Shown here: positions 36,100 to 46,937 of the stretch, one piece after another
Layout of the letters: each line of letters begins with the position of its first letter
How positions within the stretch are numbered: the stretch's first letter is position 1
From: Laccaria trichodermophora
Lineage: Eukaryota > Basidiomycota > Agaricomycetes > Agaricales > Hydnangiaceae
NCBI GenBank assembly: GCA_018417955.1
Contig: JACTVC010000007.1
Span: 248,001-312,000 of the forward strand
Direction: 5' to 3'
DNA length: 64,000 nt
Made by a program: the position numbers and the translations under genes
The notes under the pieces: generated by a model
What the model was told of the DNA's origin: nothing
The model's database searches: none
What the model saw: only the letters and a program-made list of their open reading frames with translations

Positions 36100-37203
36100 G
36101 CCATCAATAATGGCTAGAAAAGGAAGATTGGCGCACGTGAAGCACCGCGTCGAGGCGCGTTTAGTGGTCTTTACAGTCGCGATTCGACGCTCTCCCTCTT
36201 TCTCCTCCCTCCCTTCCCCAATACAATCTTAAATCACACCAGTTTTATGTGGCTGAATGTATAGTACCAGTTTCTTTCAATTTATGAGTGTCGTATGATA
36301 AAATTTGCTTAGGAAGGAGGGGTGAACATCGTGACTATAAAGTCTCAAAAGAAATTTGTTCTCTGCGACGCGACAAGATTTGCACAGAGAATATCGAGGC
36401 TTTGCGAGTGCTGAAGTTCTCATATGAGAAAACTGTCTCAGTTTCGTCGCTGATCTCGTAGCTGAATGACATGGACAACGCCAATATAAGATCCAGTAGC
36501 GCAATAGTAGCGGCACATGTGCCAGTACCCGACTCATGCCCAGCTTGTATTTCACTTCCCCGCCCCACCATTTTCAGCATGAAGGAAGACCTGCGGATGA
36601 GAGCCCTGCTCTTCATCCTCCTTCTCTCTTTTCTTTGTTTGCGAAGCGTGCAAGAAGGATTACACTATCTCAACGGAGGCTGCTTTTGACGGGGATTTAT
36701 TTCAGAACTCGAAAGATATTGATACTAAAGTACCTGGGTGATACTAAGTAAATACTACATCATGTATTCAAGTACACGACAAGTTAATACAACGTTCAGC
36801 ACCAAGAATGCGAACGATATTATTGGCTGATCAATTTACGGGGATCACCGAATTCGCTTCGATTCACTTCTTACTGAGAATAGACGGTCCCAAGTCACGC
36901 GGAAAGAGCCGTCCCCCGCCAAGTCAGGGTAGGGACCGTTCCTCGGTTCCCAGGACTGTGTTCCCTCTTTTCGGTTCCCTGTCACAGCCTTTGCTGCTGT
37001 TTTCTCGTCCCCTCCGTCGCTCCTCGCCGCTTTATCTCTGATTTCTATTGCACAGATCGATCTGCGAGCCCACCGTCGGCCTCTCTGCCTTGAAACAGAT
37101 CGGTGCCCGCCTACCATGGCTCGTCTCGGAGGCGACGCGCCCTTGCTGGCTTGCCGTCACCTTTGGATTACTCGCTGCTGCCCTTCTCGTCTACGGTACC
37201 GGC
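36100..37203. other. Left interior of the element, no supported gene
   Basis: About 1.1 kb between the subterminal repeats and the SAP-domain gene. Short open frames occur on both strands, but none shows a recognisable domain. The pyrimidine-rich stretch near 36930-37040 just upstream of the SAP gene is probably its promoter. An open frame runs from 37048 into the SAP gene with a hydrophobic stretch; I regard it as upstream sequence and not as the start. Confidence 0.4.
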
Positions 37204-38886
37204 ATGGCCTCACCACAAGTCGAAGCAATGGACATGGATCAAGACGTCGACTCCATGGATGTCGATGACCCACCACTCAACTCCAACTCCAATGACGAGG
37301 GGGAGCAAAGCCTTCCGTTTCCAGGCGAGATCGTCAATGGGAAGCGGCAGGTCCGTTACATGCGAATGTGAGCTACCCTCGCCGTTTCCTCGACTTCAAC
37401 GCGCTAACTTTACAACAACAGTCATGGCAAAGGCATCTCCAGATCTATGTTGCAAGAATGGTGCAAAAGTTTTGCCATCCCGCATTCTGGTAATATGAAA
37501 ACAATGCGAGAGAGGCTCACTAGGTTCAGTGGGGATTCCGATGCTTGGGATAGGTGAGTGAATCCATGCCCCTCACCCCCATCCCCCAAGAGATTTACTG
37601 TGACCACAGGACAATTCCTGGGGCACGAAGAGCCCATCTCAACGCAAGGTATGGAGCCGTCTCGAAGCCGACCAAGACAAAAAAGAGATCAACCAAACGC
37701 GCCGAGGAGATGTTCAGCAGGTCAGCGATGGCCGCACCCATCACTCACCTTCTCCCAACGGAGACCGAAAGTGGCCAAAGCAAGCAAACGGCACGCGAAC
37801 GAGAGGAGCTGCTCAGCTGGGTACGTCTTCGCCGTCTTTTCTTTTCACTTTTTGAATCAAGCTCTTCACAGGCAAGAAGAATTGTGGAGTCCCATCCCTA
37901 CGTTCCATTGGCAGCCCGAAAGTTAGCGGCGGAGAAAGCTCTCGCAAAAAGAATGGTGCGTGATTCATATTCTCAACTAACATTTATCTCTAATCCGCCG
38001 CAGGCTGGTGGCGACCTGGCGCTACAGGAAAACCTCAAGCTCACCAACGCACGCGTCGAAGAACTCAATCACCGCCTCTCTCACATGAGCGCTGGCACGG
38101 CCAGTGACTGCATTACCATTTCCCTGATGGCCACCCCTCCATCTGCCCCTCCCTTGCTGTCTGAGCATGTCACAGCCCCAAACGAACAGCCAGTACAACC
38201 CCATCCAGCCACCTCAGCTGCACAAATCTCCACTTCGGCTGCAACCCCCAGCTCCGCTCCGACACGCACAATCATACTAGGTGATGGTACTGAGCTCACA
38301 TTTACGGAGGCGGACGTTGGCTCTCCACCACTAACCGGCTTTGCTGACGACGTTGCTGGCCTCAACCGAATGTGGGATGACACCACTCCCAATTGGGGTG
38401 GCACGTCGGTGTTGGAGATCAAGGGTCACCCAATACCCATCGTCTACTGGAAGGACGTCTACATGAATTCTAACCGTGGAAGCCCGTGGAAGCCGCGCCA
38501 ATGGCACGGTATGAAGAGCAAGTGGTTCAACTGGAAGGTAAGTTTTTTTTTTAGGTCTCTCAATGCTGTTCGTTTGAAAGTCAACTTAACAGGTCGTCGT
38601 CCATCGCTACCGCCAAGGAACGCACACCCAATTTTGGGATGAGTTTTCACATAATGGGGAGCGGCTTTGCTTCACGAAGATCGTCCAACGACTTTCGGAG
38701 CTTCGCAAGGATGAAGACCAGGCCACAGCTGAACGCGCAAGGGCGGAGTACGCCGCCAACTTCCCATCTTTCTTTTCGTACAAAAAGAACGGGGTTTCTC
38801 ACATTAAAACTAAGCCTTCAGATATTGCGAAGACATATCGTTTACTCAAAGGGATTTCTGGTGTAGAATCAGATGGTGAAGATTGA
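37204..38886 (+). CDS. SAP-domain protein of the mobile element
   Basis: Starts MASPQVEAMDMDQDVDSMDV, an acidic leader. After the first intron it reads GKGISRSMLQEWCKSFAIP then SGNMKTMRERLTRFSGD, which fits a SAP DNA-binding motif (helix, turn, G, helix with R-L). A basic segment follows (PTKTKKRSTKRAEEMFSR), then a coiled-coil-like ALQENLKLTNARVEELNHRL and a Pro/Ala/Ser linker. The C-terminal domain is rich in Trp and Tyr (PIVYWKDVYMNSN, WKPRQWHGMKSKWFNWK, THTQFWDEFSHNGERLCFTK) and ends GVESDGED. I recall similar proteins as multicopy families in mushroom genomes, next to recombinase genes; their role is not known to me. It is convergent with the recombinase gene (66 bp). It could target or bind element DNA. 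Confidence 0.7.
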
Positions 38887-38952
38887 ATGAAGTACATAAA
38901 GCTTTTCGTAGTTAGATCCATAGCCTCCTACCTAATACAACGTATATAATTC

Positions 38953-40627
38953 TTATGCACAAGCACAAGAACGTCCGCATCGCGGGCACTTTATGGTTGG
39001 GGCTCGCCTTGGGTTGAAAAAGTCCTCGCGTGATTCTGTTGGGTTGTCATTCCATGAAATAAGATACTTAACAATTGTCATGCTGGAAAATTCAACGCTC
39101 CAGCCACCCCAGTCACAAATCGTGCGTAGAGGCCAACGACGTTCTGACGCCAGGTACTGACAACCACCACGTCGAAACGAGTGGGTTCCGTAAGGGGATG
39201 GGTCAATCCCAATATCAAGAAGATTGTTACGAAAGAGCTCCAGAAACTGTTCAGAGGTCTATAGATAAAATAAAATATTAGTAACAAAGTAGGGAAGTTA
39301 AATAGCAATGAAACAGACCATTGGAGAGTCCTTGGCGACAGGCCGTTCACCTGATCCTATTTTGCGAAAGATGTAGCCCTCGGTGATGGCAGTGGTATTG
39401 ATCCAATCAGCGAGTGCACGGACAGGACAGAGGTGGGCATCTGCCTCATCAAGCATGTGTAGATAAAATGGCTTTATCTCTGTGAATATAATTTGTAAGG
39501 TGATCTAGGGAATATGAACAGAGAACGTACGGCCGTATTGATGTGTTTTTCGGAAGGGTAATGTTAGAATTATGAGGTCGCCTCGAATTTCGATGTGGGA
39601 CCTTCGAATTTTTAGGACTTCGTCAATGCGCAGCAAGCACAGAAAAGATATTGTATATATTGCGTGCAATGCCCGACGTGTCAACCCTCCACCCCACTCA
39701 TGGAGTTTGGCGGCATCTTTTCTAGAGGTGGGGCTGTATTGCTTCAAAGCCCAATTTTCCGGGAGGTGGTTAAAATCATAAAGCCTGCCAATAATATCCT
39801 GTCGGCTCATGCTTATCAGGTCATTCAATATGTGACTTTGTGCAATGACCTACCGCTGTGACGGCGCGTGCACTGGTTGCTTCGCAGCCAGCTTTAACCT
39901 GATAAAAATAAAAAATTGTGCCAAAGACAATGTAACAAACCAACCTTCCGGCGACGCAGACCACTCATATAATTGGCAACCTCTGGTGAGATGGATGGGT
40001 TGCCAACCATACCATCCTTGGTTCGATGCCATTCAAGTGACCCAAGGCCATACTCACGTGAAAAAATTTTGGTCATGGCAGCACGCATCTTCTGTGCTTG
40101 CGCGTATGAATCACGGATCTCATTCGATGGCCGGGCCTTATTGTCCAAGGTGACCTCATCACACCTACACTTTATTAAAAAGGGTACATAGGAGCAAAAA
40201 TAATAATTTACTTGTCCATAATCCATGCACTGATAAAGAATGGTGCATCTTCGGGAGGGGATTTGGAAAAAAAATCTGCCTCTTTCTGAATGAGACCTGA
40301 AGATATCAAGAAAGACGTGCATTGTATCTTCAGCCTAAATCAAAGACATGTTAATATGTGCCTCAATTTCAACAGAGCACATTATCACCGTTGGTATTCA
40401 CCATCAGTCTTGTCAGTCACCCCTTTTGATGCGCCGAAGACAGATTTCTTCCACGTTTGCATGAATTCACGATTTCCTGGCTCCAAATCCTCATGGACAA
40501 GATCTGGTACGGTGGCTTGTTCATCCTCGAGGTCCAGTTCAATTTCTTCTTCTGTTATTCTGTCGTCGTCATCACGAGAGTTGAGGGCCGAAAATTTATG
40601 CGAAAGATTGGATAGCGGGGCAACCAT
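38953..40627 (-). CDS. Tyrosine recombinase (phage-integrase fold)
   Basis: Site-specific recombinase of the tyrosine class. The N-terminus (MVAPLSNLSHKFSALNSRDD) is acidic. A DNA-binding core follows, then the catalytic boxes: LLRIDEVLKIRRSH near 39620 (first Arg), GTHSFRRGG near 39170 (His-x-x-Arg), CDWGGW near 39110 (Trp), and MTIVKYLISW near 39070 with the candidate nucleophile Tyr. All expected residues are visible, so the enzyme may be active. It ends with a cysteine-rich tail KCPRCGRSCACA that resembles a small zinc-binding motif. Introns are short and GT-AG. The gene lies 68 bp downstream of the GEN1-like gene on the same strand, and the pair may be expressed together. Crypton transposons also encode such enzymes, but they lack terminal inverted repeats. 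Confidence 0.82.
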
Positions 40628-40694
40628 GGTGGGGAAGGCAAAAGGAGTTGTTGTTTCAAGGGATACTATATATACAATGGGGGGCAGCTCCTAT

Positions 40695-42816
40695 TTACAA
40701 CTCACCCTCTGAGTCGGTGATGAACTCAATGAGGTGTCCATCATCCGAGACATCAAGGCGATACCGCCTTTCAGGGATCCCGGTGACTGTGGATGTGTTA
40801 AGGGGGTCATGCAGTGGTAGAGCAGGTTTGCTTTCATACCTGGTTCAAGATCGGATTGAGTGAGGTCAAGTGCATCAATAACATTGTGGCGATTCCGTTG
40901 TTTGTTTGTCAATACATTGGGCTCGGGAGTGGTAAGGTCGATGGTGTCGAAATGGTCTGCGGACGATCCTATTTTGTTGTGCTTTGGTCGTTTGCTTGAA
41001 GATGCAGCGCCGTCGTCTTCACGAGACTTTTGTTTGAGAGGGCGAGGCATGCCCGTTGACCCTGGAAGTTATTAATTACATTAATTGAGGCAAGGCTGTG
41101 GAGCGGTAATTCACCTGATGCACGAGGGGCCTTGCCACCAGTACTCATACGGGCACAGCGGGTAGCATTCTTTTGACCAGCTGAGAAAGGATAATTCCAT
41201 GTGAGCACATGTTCTGAGGTTTCGTGAAGAACATACTCACCTGCCACAATGAGTTCTGGGAATGTTGCGTGAATCATGGCAATGGGAAGCCACACCCTCA
41301 TCCTTGGGAACATGCTCAATCGCCACTCATTTACTCTCCCTTCAGTTTCCCCATCATTCAACTTGCCTAATAGAGAGCCGATGATAGAATCTACAAGTGC
41401 GTCCGACACAATGAGGGATAACCTGACCTCAGGATGGCGTGGACAGTCTCGAGCTTTCAAAGGGACCCGGCGTTGAAGGACCTCGCCAATGAACTGACAG
41501 GGTCTTTTGGCCAGACCGAGATCGGTCTCACGTGCAATGCGGCAAATGTCGTCGAGGGCCAAGCCAGGAAATATTGTTGTTTCAAAGTGCGAGAGAATTC
41601 CGTGAGTACTACCCCAGCAGAAATTCTCCTCGGCAAAATTTGCCAGCAAAATAGGATTGGGTCTACAGCCCAGAAGATCCGTGGGATTGGTCTTTGAGCT
41701 GAGAGGGTTTCGGTAAAGGTTGATGACCTTCAGTTGAGGGAAATCGGAAGGGATGGAATTAGAGAGAGCAGGTTGGCAGGAGGGGAGATGGCCAGAGTCA
41801 TTTGTTCTAAGCTCCTCACGCAACTCATTTCGCCACACCTCCAGAAAATTGTCAACAATTTTGGATTGGGACAAGCCACGCAGAAGGCGATGCCCAAGCC
41901 CTGCCCTTGCCAGTCCAGTTGCAATCCGGATGCCACACCGTTCAAGGCCATCCTAAGGCAAACCCAAGCGTCAGGTCCCAAACATGAGCTATGAATTAGA
42001 GATCTTACGTCGTAGTCACCGCCAACCAGCAAAGCAATTACCAAGAAATCGGCATCGGTGAAGCCAAGGGCGGCGTGCTTTCTGATAGCTTCTGCACGGT
42101 ATACAGTAACCTTCTCGTCGTTGTCCTCATGAAGAAAGCTACAGGAGGTCAGAAAGGTATTTCGACTGTGGTAACACACTCACTTTCGAAGGACAACCGC
42201 AGCACCGAGTACTATCAAGTCAGAATCTTCGCTTGCAATGGCATCAACATAACCCTCCTTAGACAGCCAAGCAAGCTCGGCATCAGCTTCACCAAGAGCC
42301 TACATGTGTCCATATGAGTGATAGTAGGATCGTTGCATGGAGAAAACCTACCACAGTTGAAGGAAATCCAAAGGAAAGTAGCATTTTCTGGAAATCCCGC
42401 TCAATCCAATGAGGGTTTCCTCGAACATGCTTGCCCCGTTTCACACAAGGGCGCTTTGGACCATCGAACACGAAGTATGGCCGAATGGGTTTATCGAGGA
42501 GGCGGCAGCATCTTGCATACAGTGTTGCCAGCTCAGGGTTTTTTGAAGCGCTATGCCTGTAGAGCGCGCGGTATACCCAACCGCTGAAGATGGTGAGCCA
42601 AATGAAAAAAACTCAATGGAGGTGCATACCTTGCGTCAATGCCCACCCGATATGCCCTTACCCCCCCAATATTGTTTACGAAGCCATCCTCAACGGCTAG
42701 CTGATGCAGGGAGATGCGCTCCCCAACTGGTGCTAGCAACTGTGATTTCCTAGTTAGCCGCCATAGTCACATCATCATCAATATGCCCTTACCTTCCAGA
42801 GATCTTCGATGCCCAT
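40695..42816 (-). CDS. GEN1/XPG-like structure-specific nuclease of the mobile element
   Basis: Member of the XPG/FEN1/GEN1 nuclease family, which cuts branched DNA such as Holliday junctions and flaps. It starts MGIEDLWKLLAPVGERISLH (N-terminal XPG motif). The metal-binding acids are in place: RVGIDA, YFVFDGPKRP, GEADAELAWL, IASEDSDLIVLGA and LVGGDYD (exons between about 42700 and 42030). An ELREELRTNDSGHL helical region and a GEN1-like C-terminal domain follow, then a disordered tail with SSSKRPKHNK and IDLTTPEPN ending at 40695. Many mushroom genomes carry expanded families of such genes. Association with a recombinase inside defined terminal repeats is the notable point. Academ transposons also encode an XPG nuclease, but with 3-4 bp duplications. 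Confidence 0.82.
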
Positions 42817-43767
42817 AGTGGGGAGATGAGGGAGTAGGTCTCGAAAGCGTCCCCGTTTTTGTAGACCGAACTTGTCTAGGCTTACGTTTTGAGACAGTCA
42901 TTTCATCTTGCCTGAGCAGCATCGAACGGCGGCATCGTCACACAAGAGCGCTGCTTGGTGGTTGGCAGCGGACAATGCGTAAAGACGTGGAGACTGGTGG
43001 GTGGATCCAGGCAGCTGCTTGAAAATAATCAACCTATAATTATAGATTTCCAGGTTTCTCCAGGCTGAATCTCCAAGCCAAGTCCCGGGATCGAGTCTTC
43101 GCAGGAAATCCAGCCTTTCAAAGCCCTGGAGTGGATGAGAACACTCACAAAGGTGGGGGAAAAGGGAAAAGCGCAAACATTGTTGAATGTGTGATGCCCA
43201 GGCAGCAGAGAGGCCCCTCGGTGCTACATCACTCGGCAAGGTCGCTGCGGGAGCACAGTGCAATTGAGGAAACACCCGGGCTAGCCACAGAGGCCGCACA
43301 CAGGCGATAGGACATAGGACGAATGGGGAAGAAAATGGTGACTGCAAGATGAATGCATGGCATTGAGGGAAGTGGACGTGATGGCAACAGTTGTGCCATC
43401 AGAGGTGCAAGCACTCGCTGGAAGTGAGTACCTTCCACTGCATGGTGTGGCAAACATATATGATGAGAGTTGAAGCTTGAAGAGTGGACGTGGAGGTTGC
43501 AATACCGACAATATTTGACTACAGCTTACATGAATTATTTCAACTACTGGTGGTACAGGAATAAATGGCATTCATCAATGTTCATGGGAAAGCGAGCCAC
43601 ATCCAGGGCCGAAGTCCACCAAACGCGACGTCCTCTTCGACCCACTCACCTTCTAGATCTGAGGTCTCGTGTAAGTACCAAGCTTGGGGGAAATCTATCT
43701 GAGAAGGTCAGCAAAGAGTGAAGAAATAAGGAAAAAGACACAGACAAGTTGGTGGGTGAGCAAAAAG
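42817..43767. other. Interior of the element, no convincing gene
   Basis: About 950 bp upstream of the GEN1-like gene. A 149-residue open frame on the minus strand (43347-42898) shows no recognisable domain and odd composition. I do not call it a gene. The promoter of the nuclease gene must lie at the left part of this stretch. Confidence 0.35.
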
Positions 43768-44052
43768 ATAGTCCAGAAGGTAAAGAACCCTGGCGTTGTA
43801 GTCGCATTCACCACCTGACGAAGGGGATGCCCACGCCGCCCGCGGGAGTCTTGTAAACCTTTGGTTCATAGTCTAGTTGAGGGTGCTTGGCTTTGACCGA
43901 CTCAAGTTTGATCGCAACTTCTTCACCTAAAATGATGTAAGCAAGTCGACGACAATAAGAGCCTTGAGGAGACACACCAAAGGAACCAGAGCCATTTTTT
44001 CCAAGCCTATATTTGCCACCAATACGAAAATATAAGACGAGGTGTCCGCCAT
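43768..44052 (-). pseudogene. Fragment of a casein kinase I gene
   Basis: N-terminal part of a CK1 delta/epsilon-type protein kinase. The leader MADTSSYIF (44052) is followed, one base out of frame, by [10 protein letters not shown] and GSGSFG. An intron-like stretch comes next, then [20 protein letters not shown] and [15 protein letters not shown], and a broken ECDYNARVLYLLD near 43800-43771. The exon coding for the DIYLG strand is missing, one lysine-isoleucine pair is reduced, and nothing of the catalytic loop follows. An intron appears retained, so DNA and not RNA was captured. It lies inside the mobile element and is very unlikely to make a kinase. Confidence 0.82.
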
Positions 44053-45740
44053 GGGCTGATAGATGTGAACATGAAGCCTGCAAGTGGGAGGAGTGAGTAA
44101 GAGACAGCGCTGACGAAACAAAAGATTAAAAAACCACGGGCTGATAGGGTGTGAGAATGGAGCTTAAAGAAGGAGAGGTGAGTGAGGGAAAGCGCTGAGT
44201 TGTGGGGCGAATGTAGGCCCTAGTTCCTCTGACAGGAGGTCGTCGTTTGCGTCTGCACCAGGCAGGGAGCAGACGGGAAGGCCCGGCGATGATGGCGAGA
44301 CACTCATAACATCGTCGTCAGTGGGTAGAAGCGTGAATGACGGCAATTGAAGGGGAAAGGGGAGAGCTGAGCTCATGTCTTTGTCATCTATAGAGAGAAA
44401 TGTGGTATCGTGGGGAATTAGGGTGTTGAAAGTGACCTATCCATGGTGAAAGACGAGATCAGGTCGGTTTCGTCAAAAAATTGGTGGAGGCGTAGTCCCG
44501 TTCGATTCCAGACTGGGATCATCCCAAATATCTGGGGGTTGCATGGGGTATGAATTGGCCGACAGGAACGGGTGGTACGAGAGCCTGCGAATTTGATGAT
44601 GGTGGAGCCAGGAGTGGGGGGTGATGACATCGAACATCCAGACGAGGATGGGGTATCGCTATTGCGTAAGAGACATGAATGCCTTGGAGATTCAGTGGGT
44701 GGCATGCTGTTGGTCTCCGACTGGAGACAGAGAGGCAGATTGGGGTAAAAAAAAAGGGGAGAGGCACGAGGTGAATTGGTAAGGAGATGAGGCAGGATCT
44801 GTGCCTTCGAGTGAGTCTGCGCCGGACGAGGAGGATTTGTTTGGCGATTGGATGGAACAGTGGGAGAGGGGTGTGGGCAAGTAAGAGCGACGAGCAAAAC
44901 ACACGCGCGAAGGGGTGAGGTCAGGTTGCTGATGAAGGGTCGTGCATTGCGTGTCCCTGAGGAAGACCTGTTGGAAGGACTGTCGTTCGACCGTTGTAGG
45001 ACTGTCTTTTTTGAGGTTCACGACAACTTCGCATAGCGCGGGAAAGGTTTTTCGCAGAGGTTGGTCGTCTGTTTGCGAGCAAAAAACAGTTCTAACTTGG
45101 TGAAAAGACAGTTTTTGCTGAGACGTTGTGTCAACCCTGCTCGGCTCTGGCTAGAACCCATATAGAACCGCTGACGCACAACATCAAGGGACGGTGCCAA
45201 GCCTATCATTCAAGCCTGTCATTCAAAATCAGGGATTTCATAAATTCAAGCAAGGAGAACGGATACATAGCGTGTCGGCAGTTCTCTACATTGCACTCCA
45301 TTGACCAGCTAAATCTTCTCCCCCGCAGCTGCTCCCTTCCTTCCTGCCCTTCTGCATTTGCTTCTGCGTTTGACGTCCCCTCCAGACTGTTGTCCCCATG
45401 GCTCAGATCTCAGCCGCTATCAACCCTGGCGCGAGTTGCTCGGCTGCATTCGCAACCTCCGTCGCATTGGCATCCAGTGCTCTGAAAACAATTCTGTAAG
45501 TTTCCATACCCCTTCTTTATTTCCATCTGCGTATACGCACCTGCTGTTGTTGCGAGGACCGCCGTCTGTTTCCTCTGTTTCTTCCTCGGGCGTCGTCGTT
45601 ACGTTGGCACGTTGTTCTATTTCGGTTCCCCTCCGTCTTTCCGGAACCCTTTCTTGGCGTTGTCCGGCCCTTTGCCCGTGTCACAGATCCATCAGATCGG
45701 TCACATCGTCGAGACTGTCTATTCAGCTGGTCGCAGCCTT
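44053..45740. other. Right interior of the element, unassigned open frames
   Basis: Ser/Pro-rich open frames occur on the minus strand (44376-44164; 44897-44418), and the second one contains SSPPTPGSTIIKFAGSR. They may be remains of a captured host gene, perhaps the same or a different one from the kinase fragment. On the plus strand, a start at 45399 (MAQISAAINPG) opens a short frame only. No catalytic domain is visible, and I make no gene call. Confidence 0.35.
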
Positions 45741-45819
45741 ACTTCGAAAGACCGAAGTGGATCGAAGTGCACACATTTCCCCACTTCGATTCGCTTCGGT
45801 TCACCTCGCGGCAACACTA
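45741..45819. repeat. Right terminal inverted repeat and subterminal CGAAGTG motifs
   Basis: CGGCAACACTA at 45809-45819 is the reverse complement of the left terminus. Inside it lie CACTTCG, CGAAGTG and related units between about 45742 and 45800, in both orientations, mirroring the left end. Confidence 0.75.
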
Positions 45820-45827
45820 GTGTGTCG
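45820..45827. repeat. Target-site duplication, right copy (GTGTGTCG)
   Basis: Identical to 35980-35987 and directly adjacent to the right terminus. Confidence 0.85.
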
Positions 45828-46937
45828 AGACTTGAGACTCGACGTAGATGGTACGTCGCCACATCAGGTTTGTGATTGATTTGAACCGTCAGCGCTCATC
45901 CATGGAACGTGAAAATTTGAAATTGACGGGGGTCACTTTTTTTTTTTCGGCCTGCGGCCGGACACCCCCCCCCCCAACCCTTGGTTCGGGATCCACGTCC
46001 CGCTACCCCCTTGGCCTTTTCGCCCAGTCGCATTTGATCGGGAAACCTGCACCTGTCTTCGTCAGAAGCAAGAGGTGTCAGATCCACCGATCACGGACGT
46101 CAGATTCAACCATGACAAAGCAGAATCGGGGACATCCGAGAGACGGCATATCAACGGCATGATCAAACTTGGACGAACTCCGCTGCAGTTGCCTTGTGAG
46201 CGCTGCAAGCATGGTACACGAAAAGACAGAAATTTCAATGCCTACTTAAGATTAAATACTGCGCATGACAACTAACTTACTGAAATACATCTGAAGCAAT
46301 AAAGTCAGTAAGTGAATTAATACCGAATGTAAAAGTACTTAGCTCTAGGCAGGACCGGAAGTGAAATTGGAATTGGAGCTCGAGGTGCAAAAGATGCTTG
46401 CCGTGGTCGTCGTGGAGAGTCTCCACGATTCTCGTGAATGGATGGGAGGTTGTCCAAACTGCGCAAATCGTATGCGACGACATATGCAACTGCAGACCAC
46501 CCTTGCTTATCCTCTGCCGACTCTCCTCCTCTCTAATTATCGTGATCTGTTCACGGAACTCGTTCATTGTATTGCGTTCCCAAAATGGATGTCGCTCCTG
46601 AAGGTGTCGGTGCATGTTATACTTCCAGTGAACAGCCTGAGATCTTGCATTGGATTGGTACGTTTGTGTTTGCCGAGACGTCTCGTCTGAGAAACGCCCT
46701 TTGTTTTCCAGCTTACGTGGCTATCCCAATTTGGGGGTACCCCTCACCTACCCACCCGTGGGAGCTATGTCCGCAATCGGTAGATCTTACACCTCTTGGT
46801 CAGAAGAGGACCAAAAGAAATTGGCTTACGCAAGCGCGACCTCGTCACAGTAGTCACACGGTAAACAGAGATTCAGCGCGTCTCACCTGAACGCCCATCT
46901 ATTGTTTCAACAGTATCTTCTACAACCATCGCTTAAA
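45828..46937. other. Accessory DNA upstream of the Crinkler-like gene
   Basis: About 1.1 kb with a T-run (about 45937-45947) followed by a gacaccccccccc tract (about 45961-45974). A 112-residue minus-strand frame (46615-46277) shows no known domain. The last few hundred bases probably hold the promoter of the Crinkler-like gene. Confidence 0.4.

Larger units (their letters stand above)
35988..45819. mobile_element. 9.8-kb DNA transposon-like element with 11-bp TIRs, tyrosine recombinase and XPG-type nuclease
   Basis: The left end reads TAGTGTTGCCG (35988-35998) and the right end is its exact reverse complement CGGCAACACTA (45809-45819). A perfect 8-bp duplication GTGTGTCG lies outside both. 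Inside each terminus, for about 90 bp, lie repeated CGAAGTG/CACTTCG motifs in both orientations. An 8-bp duplication and a TAG-NG terminus are what hAT elements show. The cargo, however, is a SAP-domain gene (+), a tyrosine recombinase (-), a GEN1-like nuclease (-) and gene fragments. I found no hAT transposase (no BED finger or hAT dimerisation motif), Helitron, or reverse transcriptase. The element may be non-autonomous, or may use its own enzymes in an undescribed way. Confidence 0.8.

Noticed and set aside
42898..43347. 149-residue minus-strand frame
   Set aside because: No domain, unusual composition with many Cys and Pro, and no exon context linking it to a gene.
35988..45819. Starship-type giant element
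   Set aside because: Starships are known from Pezizomycotina and carry the captain recombinase near one end as first gene. Here the recombinase is internal and the ends are inverted repeats with an 8-bp duplication.
35988..45819. Academ transposon because of the XPG-like nuclease
   Set aside because: Academ elements make 3-4 bp duplications and encode a fused transposase; here the nuclease is a separate GEN1-like protein and the duplication is 8 bp.
46277..46615. 112-residue minus-strand frame upstream of the Crinkler-like gene
   Set aside because: No recognisable domain and no supporting neighbours; probably chance.
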